From assembly GCA_013327885.1 (NCBI GenBank), contig JABUMY010000005.1:62001-126000 (forward strand): a stretch of DNA of 64,000 nt, read 5' to 3'. The notes under the pieces are model-generated. The model was not told the DNA's origin. It did not search any database and saw only the letters and a list, made by a program, of their open reading frames with translations. The stretch is from Flavisolibacter longurius. Lineage in GTDB: Bacteria; Bacteroidota; Bacteroidia; Chitinophagales; Chitinophagaceae. The position numbers and the translations under genes were made by a program. Below, one piece after another: positions 56,875-64,000 of this stretch. Each line of letters opens with the position of its first letter. Position 1 is the first letter of the stretch.

Positions 56875-56889
56875 CTACCAAATTAGTAG
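56875..56889. promoter_or_regulatory. Imperfect palindrome at the predicted start site
   Basis: CTACCAAATTAGTAG is a near-palindrome (CTAC and GTAG arms, AA/TT centre) starting one base after the -7 element and covering the predicted +1. The position suits a repressor operator; which protein binds is unknown. Confidence 0.5.
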
Positions 56890-56920
56890 GATTTAATTTT
56901 TTACATCAATCCGCAAGACG

Positions 56921-57028
56921 ATGATTTACCAACGAGCTTTGTTCTCATGCCTGATCTTTTTTGACCCCAATCACGCTGCCATGGCAACTTTCGCCACCGA
57001 AACTGCCTCTTGTTGTTGTTGTTGCTGA
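56921..57028 (+). CDS. 35-residue leader peptide ending in five consecutive cysteines
   Basis: ATG at 56921 to TGA at 57026-57028. The peptide begins MIYQRALFSC and ends ETASCCCCC, with codons TGT TGT TGT TGT TGC directly before the stop; a further Cys is at residue 10. An internal ATG (56981) would give a 15-residue version with the same tail. It lies about 40 bases after a good promoter and 120 bases before SusC2. A run of one amino acid at the end of a short uORF is the classic layout of an attenuation leader that measures charged tRNA, here tRNA-Cys. Poly-cysteine uORFs with this role are described in mycobacteria; I know of no well-studied case ahead of a SusC gene. Translation is inferred. 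Confidence 0.75.
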   Translation: MIYQRALFSCLIFFDPNHAAMATFATETASCCCCC

Positions 57029-57148
57029 TCTCTTCGATTTCCGCGGTAGTGCGGATTCCCGTCTAACCTTGCTTCTACTGAACACAGTTAAATATTGATT
57101 GTGCTACGGCACCTGACACCCCTATTTCATTTCTAAAACATAGATTTT
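57029..57148 (+). promoter_or_regulatory. Putative attenuation region between leader ORF and SusC2
   Basis: Two small hairpins can form: TCCGC/GCGGA around GGTAGT (about 57040-57056) and GTGC/GCAC around TACG (near 57102). They are mutually exclusive with a longer-range pairing of GTAGTGC with GTGCTAC (two G-U pairs). No U-tract follows, so a Rho-dependent or translational mechanism is more likely than an intrinsic terminator. Structures were found by eye and not scored. Confidence 0.4.
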
Positions 57149-60100
57149 ATGACTCGACTTTTACCAAAAGGGTTTTTCCTTTTGTTGCCCCTGCTTGCAT
57201 TCCAGGCTAGCTTTGCGCAAACATTGCTTACAGGGACGGTTCGTGGTGGCGAGCCCACGCAAACACTCGAAGGCGCAACCATTCGTGTGAAGGGCACCAA
57301 CCTCCAAACGCTTTCCAAAGCCGATGGCAGCTTTCAACTTTCGGTGCCACAACTCCCGGCACAACTTTCCGTCAGCTTTACCGGCTACGAATCACAGGAC
57401 GTGACGGCAACAACAACAACGGCTTCTATTCACTTGACCCGTCGCGAACAGAATCTTGATGAAGTGGTCATAACGGGGTACAGTACCCAAAATAAAAAGT
57501 TCATTGCAGGCTCCATTCAAACCATCAGCGGCCAGTCGATACGCGATGTACCGGCAGCAGGCTTTAACCAATTGCTGCAGGGAAAAGCAACCGGCGTGCA
57601 GGTTTCGGCCAACTCCGGCGTGCCTGGTGGTGGTGTTACCTTCCGTATTCGCGGCAACAATTCCATCAACGCATCCGTGGATCCACTTTATATTGTCGAT
57701 GGCGTTTTTATCTCTACTGTGGACCCGATACAAACAGGCCTGGGCAATCAGCAGGGTTCCAATCCCATCGCCGACATCAACCCTTCTGACATCGAAAGCA
57801 TCACCATCCTGAAAGACGCCAACGCAACAGCGATTTATGGTTCGCTGGGTGCAAATGGTGTGGTGATCGTAAACACCAAAAGAGGAAGACTGAACAGCAA
57901 GGCCAAGATCAGCCTGAATGCGTACCGCGGATGGAGCAATGCTACCAAAAAATTCAAGGTGGCAACGGGGCCTGAGACAGCATTGCTGACAAACGAATCA
58001 CGCATCAACACAGCAAAGGACAATGGCATTGATCCCTCTACCGTTTCGCTCATCGCCAACCCCGAAATACAACCCACTTATAACCGGACGGATGACCTGT
58101 TTAGAACTGCTGCTACCACTAATTACGAAGTGTCGGCACAAGGCGGATCTGCACAGAGCACTTATTATGTTGGCCTTGGTTATTTGAAGCAGGAAGGCAT
58201 TGTGCGGCCTTCCAACTTTGAGCGGTATACCGCAAGACTGAATTATGACAATTACATCAGCCAGAAAATAAAAGTGGGAACCAGCATCAACCTGGCCCGC
58301 ACCTGGCGCAATGTAAGCAGCAGCGATAATAACCCACAAGGCGTGATCAATTCGGCGTTGTTTCCCCGCTCCTACCTACCAGTTTTGAACGCGGATGGCA
58401 CCTATGCCCGTTATGGAAGTTTCGACAACCACCTGGCCCTGATCGCCCATCTCGACAACAAAGCCGTAGGTTGGCGAATCATAGGAAATCTCTATGGTGA
58501 ATATGCCATTCTTCCGGGATTAAAGTTTCGCACCAGTTGGAGCCTGGATAACGGCAGTGAATATGAGAACAACTATACAAGTACCTTACTCGCTGCCGGT
58601 ATTTCCAACAATGGTTCGGCTGCCTCTTACGAAACCAAAAACCTGGTACTAACCAATGAACAGGTGATCACGTTTATCAAGTCTGTTGGTGTTGGCAATA
58701 AACACAACATCAATGCACTGATCGGCAACACGATCAACACCGTGCTTTCACAAGGAACCAATGCTACAGGTACCGGCTTTGCCAGCAATGACCTGAAGGC
58801 CGTATCAGTGGCATCGATCCGCTCAGGTTCATCGTACCAGAACCAGTCTAAGCTGGCTTCTTTCTTTGGAAAAGCAAGTTACACCTACAACAATCGTTAT
58901 ACAGTTGACGCCAGTTTACGGGCAGACGGTTCCTCTAAATTTGGCGCCAACAAACGGTGGGGATATTTTCCCTCCGGTGGATTTACCTGGCGTGCCGTCC
59001 AGGAAGATTTCATTCGCCACCTTCGCATTTTTGACGAGCTCAAACTGCGGGCAAGTATTGGCCTCTCCGGGAATCAAAACGGCATTGGGCCCTATGCAGC
59101 GCAAGGGCTCTGGTCGTCCGGTGCCAACTACCTCGATCAACCGGGCATTGCCCCCTCGCAACTGGCTAACCCCGATCTTACCTGGGAAACAACCCGCCAA
59201 ACCGATATTGGTGCAGAATTCAGCGTGCTAAAAAACCGGTTGTTCGTTTCCGTTGATTATTACAACAAATACACTTATGACCTGCTATTGAACGTGCCGG
59301 TTCCTTATCGCACGGGCTTCGCTTCTTACCTGCAAAACTTTGGTGCTGTCAGCAACAAGGGATATGAGCTCGCCATCCGTTCAGAAAACATCAATGGAAA
59401 AGATTTTACCTGGAGCACAGAATTCAATGTCTCAAAGAACACCAACCGCATTGAGAAACTGGCTTCCGATATTTCCCTGGGCGCATCGGGACGAAACATT
59501 TCCATCCTGCGACAGGGTTATGCCGTTAATTCATTCCAACTCTATAAACAGCTATTTGTCGATCCGCTAACTGGCAACGCAGTGTACGATGACGTAAATA
59601 AAGACGGCCAGATCACGGCCGCCGACCGGCAGATCGTGGGCAATGCCCTGCCTCGCTTTACGGGTGGACTCACCAACAACATCCGTTACAAAAATTTTGA
59701 TTTTTCTTTCTTTTTCTACTTCCAGGAGGGGAACCAGATCATGAACATGAATGATTTTTTCATGGTGCATGGTGGCACACAGTCCAATATTGGTTTTCTG
59801 CCCCGGCAACTGCAACGCTGGCAAAAAGCGGGTGATGTAACCGATATTCCAAGGCTGACCACAACCTCGCTGAATCCAACCGCCAACAACAGTGGAGCGA
59901 ACAATTATGGCGGCAGCGTGGCCAATTTAAGCAGCCGTTACCTCGAAGATGGTTCTTTCATTCGCCTGCGTACGGTTTCGCTTTCGTATACTGTACCGGA
60001 AGCCGTGGCAAAGTCACTGCACCTAACCAGCCTGCGGGCTTACATACAGGGAACCAACCTGCTCACATTTACACACTACGGCGGCCTTGATCCGGAAGTC

Positions 60101-60196
60101 AGCTCGCAAAGCGGTAACCAGAATACGGCTGGTTATGACTGGGCCACTGTGCCCCAACCCAGAACCATTCAACTTGGTGTCAACCTGATTTTCTAA
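57149..60196 (+). CDS. SusC/RagA family TonB-linked outer-membrane transporter (second copy)
   Basis: A protein of 1015 residues. A signal peptide (to about residue 24, ASFAQ) is followed by a carboxypeptidase-like regulatory domain (about 26-100), a TonB-box-like VVITGYSTQ, a plug (about 115-240, NPSDIESITILKDANATAIYG) and a barrel ending in VNLIF. It lies 18 bases before SusD2 and downstream of the poly-cysteine leader. It shares architecture but little detailed barrel sequence with the SusC at 40703-43840, so the ligands differ. Control by cysteine supply would point to a sulfur-containing ligand such as peptides or sulfonated organics. Confidence 0.95.
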   Translation: MTRLLPKGFFLLLPLLAFQASFAQTLLTGTVRGGEPTQTLEGATIRVKGTNLQTLSKADGSFQLSVPQLPAQLSVSFTGYESQDVTATTTTASIHLTRREQNLDEVVITGYSTQNKKFIAGSIQTISGQSIRDVPAAGFNQLLQGKATGVQVSANSGVPGGGVTFRIRGNNSINASVDPLYIVDGVFISTVDPIQTGLGNQQGSNPIADINPSDIESITILKDANATAIYGSLGANGVVIVNTKRGRLNSKAKISLNAYRGWSNATKKFKVATGPETALLTNESRINTAKDNGIDPSTVSLIANPEIQPTYNRTDDLFRTAATTNYEVSAQGGSAQSTYYVGLGYLKQEGIVRPSNFERYTARLNYDNYISQKIKVGTSINLARTWRNVSSSDNNPQGVINSALFPRSYLPVLNADGTYARYGSFDNHLALIAHLDNKAVGWRIIGNLYGEYAILPGLKFRTSWSLDNGSEYENNYTSTLLAAGISNNGSAASYETKNLVLTNEQVITFIKSVGVGNKHNINALIGNTINTVLSQGTNATGTGFASNDLKAVSVASIRSGSSYQNQSKLASFFGKASYTYNNRYTVDASLRADGSSKFGANKRWGYFPSGGFTWRAVQEDFIRHLRIFDELKLRASIGLSGNQNGIGPYAAQGLWSSGANYLDQPGIAPSQLANPDLTWETTRQTDIGAEFSVLKNRLFVSVDYYNKYTYDLLLNVPVPYRTGFASYLQNFGAVSNKGYELAIRSENINGKDFTWSTEFNVSKNTNRIEKLASDISLGASGRNISILRQGYAVNSFQLYKQLFVDPLTGNAVYDDVNKDGQITAADRQIVGNALPRFTGGLTNNIRYKNFDFSFFFYFQEGNQIMNMNDFFMVHGGTQSNIGFLPRQLQRWQKAGDVTDIPRLTTTSLNPTANNSGANNYGGSVANLSSRYLEDGSFIRLRTVSLSYTVPEAVAKSLHLTSLRAYIQGTNLLTFTHYGGLDPEVSSQSGNQNTAGYDWATVPQPRTIQLGVNLIF

Positions 60197-60214
60197 ACCT
60201 CACAATGCGAAACA

Positions 60215-61552
60215 ATGAAACGTTTTACCCGATATCGATTTTTTATTTTGGCAAGCCTCTTCCTGTTTGCTTCCTGCAAAAAATTCCTGGAAGAAACACC
60301 AAATAACGCACTGCCCGCCAATCAAAGCATTACCAATGCCGGAACGGCAAGAGCGGCCATCATTGGTGCCTACGACGCCGTGCAGGGCTACTATGCCGCC
60401 AACTACCCAACCCTGGGAACCATTACGGCCGACAACGTGATCTTTAACGGAACACTTAGCCAATACCTGCAATTGGACCAGAATGCCATTCCACCAGACA
60501 ATGTAACAACAGTGGCTGCTTACCAGGGCATTTACCGAGCCATCAATTCGGCCAACAGCGTCATTGCCAATGTACCTGCTATCACGGATCCTTTGCTTTC
60601 CAGTGCAGAAAAAGAAAAGATACTTGGGGAAGCCTATTTTATCCGTGCCCTTGGCTATTTTGACCTGGGTCGCGGATGGGGAGGCGTTCAGTTGCAACTG
60701 AATCCGACGACAGACCTTTCGTCTGCCCGGGGCATCAAGCGCAGCACCTTGCAGCAGACCTACAACCAGGTGCTGGAAGATTTGAAAAAAGCCGAGCAAT
60801 TGCTTCCGCAAGATGCCACTACACGCAACCGTGCACAAAAATCTACGGCCCTTGCCCTGCGGGCCCGCCTGCACCTTTACCGAAAAGAATGGGCAGACGC
60901 CGAAAACTATGCTTCGCAAGTGATCGGCAACAGTAAATATGCACTGGTACGTCCGTACAAGTCGTTTTTTAGCGCACCCTTCGGAACACAGGAAAGCATA
61001 CTTGAACTCACCTTCTCTGCCAACGACCGCAATTCATTCTGGAACCTCTGGTATCCCAGCGCAGCAGGCGGACAGTTTACATTAAAGCCTTCGGCCTCTT
61101 TTGTGAGCAAGATCACCAACCCGGCCGTCGGTGGCAACCGTAGCGAATTGGTCGCCGGATCGGGTAACAATGTTTATGGTGTGTTATACAATACGGCAGG
61201 CACAAGCACCGATCCGTCATACGTGATCAGAATTGCGGAGCTCTACCTCATACGGGCGGAAGCCAGGGCGCAGCAGGGCAAACTTTCCGAAGCCAGGGCG
61301 GACCTGGATGTAATACGAAACAGGGCCGGTCTTACGCCAACAACAGCATCCACAAAAGAGGAAATTCTTTTGGCCATTGAAGAAGAAAACAGCCTTGAAT
61401 TTGCGTTTGAAGCACACCGTTGGTTCGACCTGGTTCGCACCGGACGAGCCGGCGAGGTGCTGGGCATAACCAACCAAAATTTCTGGTTGTTTCCTATCCC
61501 GTATTCCGATGTGTTATCAGACCCCGATGTGGTGCAAAATCCAGGCTATTAA
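60215..61552 (+). CDS. SusD/RagB family surface lipoprotein (second copy)
   Basis: A protein of 445 residues, about 110 shorter than the other SusD in the window. The lipoprotein signal ends LFLFASC (Cys21). SusD features are GTARAAIIGAYDAVQGYY, ILGEAYFIRALGYFDLGRGWG and the C-terminal IEEENSLEFAFEAHRWFDLVRTGRA. It partners the SusC gene 18 bases upstream and is followed 48 bases later by an M14 carboxypeptidase gene. The short form matches RagB-like members that bind peptides or small ligands, but this is only suggestive. Confidence 0.95.
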   Translation: MKRFTRYRFFILASLFLFASCKKFLEETPNNALPANQSITNAGTARAAIIGAYDAVQGYYAANYPTLGTITADNVIFNGTLSQYLQLDQNAIPPDNVTTVAAYQGIYRAINSANSVIANVPAITDPLLSSAEKEKILGEAYFIRALGYFDLGRGWGGVQLQLNPTTDLSSARGIKRSTLQQTYNQVLEDLKKAEQLLPQDATTRNRAQKSTALALRARLHLYRKEWADAENYASQVIGNSKYALVRPYKSFFSAPFGTQESILELTFSANDRNSFWNLWYPSAAGGQFTLKPSASFVSKITNPAVGGNRSELVAGSGNNVYGVLYNTAGTSTDPSYVIRIAELYLIRAEARAQQGKLSEARADLDVIRNRAGLTPTTASTKEEILLAIEEENSLEFAFEAHRWFDLVRTGRAGEVLGITNQNFWLFPIPYSDVLSDPDVVQNPGY

Positions 61553-61600
61553 CACAACGCAAACCAATCTTTTCAAACCACGCATTAACTACCAACGAGT

Positions 61601-64000
61601 ATGAAACGCATTTCTATTTTCCTCCTGCTGCTTTTAGCTTTCTTCAGTGAGGCAACGGCGCAAACGGCCTATTTTTTTCCGAAAGCAAAAGCGCTTGACG
61701 CCAGTATTCCAACGCCGGAACAATTCCTGGGCTATCCCATCGGATCGCATTATACACGACACGACCAGATCGTGGCCTACTACCGCGAACTGGCCCGAGT
61801 GAGTAACCGCGTACATGTGCAAACCATCGGCAAAACCTATGAAGAAAGGGAGCAGATCGTGGCCACCTTTACCTCGCCGGATAACTACAACCGGCTCGAA
61901 GAAATCCGGCAGGAGCATCTTACCCTTATCGATCCTGCCAAACCTATCCTCAGTAAACAATCACCCGTGATCATTCATCTTGGTTACAGCGTCCATGGCA
62001 ATGAAAGCTCCAGCGGCGAAGTAAGCCTACTGACGGCATACTACTTAGCCGCCAGTAAGGATGCTGAAACAGAAACCTGGCTGAAAGAAGCCGTGATCCT
62101 TATTGATCCTTCGCTTAACCCGGATGGAAGAGACCGCGCCGCCAATTGGTACAACAGCTACAAATCGTGGCCACCTGTTTCCGACCCTATTGACAAGGAA
62201 CACCAGGAAGGGTGGCCAGGCGGCCGTACCAACCACTACTTTGCAGACCTGAACCGCGACTGGCTGAACCTTGTGCATGTGGAAAGCCGCAACCGGGTGA
62301 AGTTTTTTCACCAGTGGTATCCCAATGTGCAGATTGATTTTCACGAGCAAGGCTCCAACGCAACCTATTATTTTGAGCCGACACCAAAGCGTCATGAAAG
62401 TCCCATCATTCCGCAATTTTTGTATGACCAGAATGCAGTGCTGGCAACGTACCATGCAAAAGCGCTGGATGAGATCGGGTCACTTTATTTTACGAAAGAA
62501 AATTACGACAACCTCTCTCCTATTTATGGCAGTACCTACCCGAAATTTTTTGGCAGTGTAGCCGCCACGTTTGAAGAGGCCAGTTCCCGCGGACTGGTAA
62601 CCGAAACCACGAATGGCTTACTGACGTTTCCGTTTTCCATTCGCAATCACCTGACCACGTCTTTCTCTACTATCAGGGGTGCCGTTGCAGAAAAAGAAGC
62701 GTTGTTTAAGGTGCAAAAAAACCTGTTCAAATACGGGTTGGAACAAGGCAGGGCAAACAAAGCCAAAGCATACCTGTTTGGTGATAGTCGCGATGAAACG
62801 CTTACGCAAAAGTTTCTTCAATTGGTTTTGCAGCACCACGTCAATGTGCATGAACTGAGCGACAATGCAACGGTGAATGGAAAGAAATTCGAAAAAGGAA
62901 AAGCCTACATCGTACCCTCAGAGCAGCCCAATTTTTTGATTGTGCATTCGCTGTTTGAAGAAAACATTTTACAGGACAGCATCTATTACGACAACACCGG
63001 CTGGAGTGTGATCCACGCCTATGGGTTGCAATATGCTCCCGTTACTTCCAACATTGCGAAAGGAGAAAGAGTAACGGCTACACCGGAAAGCAAAGGCTCG
63101 GTACAGGGAGGAATTTCCAACCTCGCTTACATCAGTTCTTATACCGATTACAATGCGACAAAAGCCCTTTACGCATTATTGCAAAACGGCCTGCTGGTGA
63201 AAACAACGTTCAAGCCATTTACGGCACTTGTGGGAAGCGAAAAGAAAGCTTTCGGTCGCGGGTCGCTGGTGATACCTGTGGCAGGACAAAACATGTCACC
63301 CGACAGCTTACACAGGCTTCTGCAAACGGTAGCACAGACAGCCGGTGTTCGCTTCACATCTGTCTCAACCGGCTTTAGTGCAGAGGGCATTGACCTGGGA
63401 AGCAGCAATATCAAGGCCGTTCGCAAACCAGAAGTGGCCCTGGCTTTCGGGCAAGGCGTAACGGCATCAGAAGCAGGACAAATTTGGTTGCTGTTAAACC
63501 AGCAACTGGGTTTGCCCGTCACCAAATTGGACCTGCAAAATTTTGAACGGGCCTCCCTGAAGCGCTACAACACCCTCATTTTACCGGCCGGAAATTATTC
63601 GGCATGGAACAAAGGAACCATTGAAAAAATCAAATCCTGGGTTGCAGATGGCGGCACCCTTATCACCCTGCAAAACGCAAGCGCATGGGCTGTACAAAAC
63701 GAACTGGCAAATGAAAAGCTGGTTGAAGACACAAGTCCGGGTACAAGCGCCGGCGGAAGACCGGCGCTGGTTGCCGCAAGCCGTCCTGCCCGCCCTGTAC
63801 AGCAAACTGCTTTGGGCCAAAGCAGCAACGATGCTGAAACGCCGAAAGCTGAACCTGCCGTGTCGGCCAACAAAGAAGCGACCCGTCTTGATTTTGCCCA
63901 GCAGCAGGATGTGGAAGGCGCCAAACGAATCAATGGCGCCATCTTCACGGCGGACCTGGACACGACCCACCCCTTGGCATTTGGTATTAATGATCGCAAA
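61601..64000 (+). CDS. M14 family zinc carboxypeptidase, 3' end cut by window edge
   Basis: 800 codons are visible and open to the right edge. A signal peptide (MKRISIFLLLLLAFFSEATAQ) is followed by the M14 catalytic domain with HGNE (His132, Glu135) and His248 in IDFHEQG as zinc ligands, NPDGRDR for substrate carboxylate binding, and Glu325/Glu326 in ATFEEASS as likely catalytic base. From about residue 590 a class-I glutamine-amidotransferase-like domain follows (YNTLILPAGNY, WVADGGTLITLQN), a common C-terminal addition in Bacteroidota M14 proteins. It should release C-terminal residues from peptides in the periplasm. Being third in the SusC2/SusD2 operon, it suggests peptide as the imported material. 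Confidence 0.92.
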   Translation, partial: MKRISIFLLLLLAFFSEATAQTAYFFPKAKALDASIPTPEQFLGYPIGSHYTRHDQIVAYYRELARVSNRVHVQTIGKTYEEREQIVATFTSPDNYNRLEEIRQEHLTLIDPAKPILSKQSPVIIHLGYSVHGNESSSGEVSLLTAYYLAASKDAETETWLKEAVILIDPSLNPDGRDRAANWYNSYKSWPPVSDPIDKEHQEGWPGGRTNHYFADLNRDWLNLVHVESRNRVKFFHQWYPNVQIDFHEQGSNATYYFEPTPKRHESPIIPQFLYDQNAVLATYHAKALDEIGSLYFTKENYDNLSPIYGSTYPKFFGSVAATFEEASSRGLVTETTNGLLTFPFSIRNHLTTSFSTIRGAVAEKEALFKVQKNLFKYGLEQGRANKAKAYLFGDSRDETLTQKFLQLVLQHHVNVHELSDNATVNGKKFEKGKAYIVPSEQPNFLIVHSLFEENILQDSIYYDNTGWSVIHAYGLQYAPVTSNIAKGERVTATPESKGSVQGGISNLAYISSYTDYNATKALYALLQNGLLVKTTFKPFTALVGSEKKAFGRGSLVIPVAGQNMSPDSLHRLLQTVAQTAGVRFTSVSTGFSAEGIDLGSSNIKAVRKPEVALAFGQGVTASEAGQIWLLLNQQLGLPVTKLDLQNFERASLKRYNTLILPAGNYSAWNKGTIEKIKSWVADGGTLITLQNASAWAVQNELANEKLVEDTSPGTSAGGRPALVAASRPARPVQQTALGQSSNDAETPKAEPAVSANKEATRLDFAQQQDVEGAKRINGAIFTADLDTTHPLAFGINDRK

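Overview
The window looks like a chromosomal segment of a Bacteroidota bacterium, most likely Chitinophagaceae. The evidence is two SusC/SusD pairs, many secreted or lipid-anchored hydrolases, LytS/LytTR regulators, DUF885, DUF5007, fasciclin and 6-bladed-propeller proteins, weak Shine-Dalgarno sequences and one good TTTG/TAnnTTTG promoter. No rRNA, tRNA, CRISPR array, transposase or phage gene was seen.

Layout. 1-3863: a TonB-dependent outer-membrane barrel protein (cut by the window edge) behind a 6-bladed propeller protein. 4111-6411: a DUF1415 protein and, convergent to it, an LVIVD-repeat lipoprotein. 6653-13157: an ABC ATPase and an ABC-2 permease fused to an M1 peptidase, divergent from a LytS/LytTR two-component pair. 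13247-51067: a 38-kb block that I read as one functional locus. 51331-54345: an adaptor/FtsX-type permease/ATPase export operon. 54666 to the right edge: an LLM flavin monooxygenase and an ATP-grasp ligase, divergent from a poly-cysteine leader ORF, a second SusC/SusD pair and an M14 carboxypeptidase (cut by the edge).

The central block holds a complete trans-4-hydroxyproline catabolic route: 4-hydroxyproline epimerase, FAD-dependent D-hydroxyproline dehydrogenase, DapA-family pyrroline-hydroxycarboxylate deaminase (two paralogues) and alpha-ketoglutarate semialdehyde dehydrogenase. Interleaved with it are three L-arabinofuranosidases (GH51, a LamG-bearing DUF1680/GH146-like enzyme and a GH127 enzyme), several peptidases (two S9, Xaa-Pro M24, M1, DUF885, an HEFSH metallopeptidase), a POT peptide importer, an APC amino-acid permease, a SusC/SusD system with two extra lipoproteins, and an AraC-type regulator. 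Hydroxyproline carrying beta-L-arabinofuranosides is the hallmark of plant extensins. The best single explanation is therefore a hydroxyproline-rich glycoprotein (extensin) utilisation locus: glycan removal, proline-peptide digestion, import, and Hyp oxidation to alpha-ketoglutarate. The genes and motifs are visible in the sequence; the joint function is inference.

A second point of interest is at 56841-57148: a Bacteroidota-type promoter, an imperfect palindrome at the expected start site, and a 35-codon ORF ending in five consecutive cysteine codons, all ahead of the second SusC gene. This looks like cysteine-responsive control of a sulfur-scavenging uptake operon.
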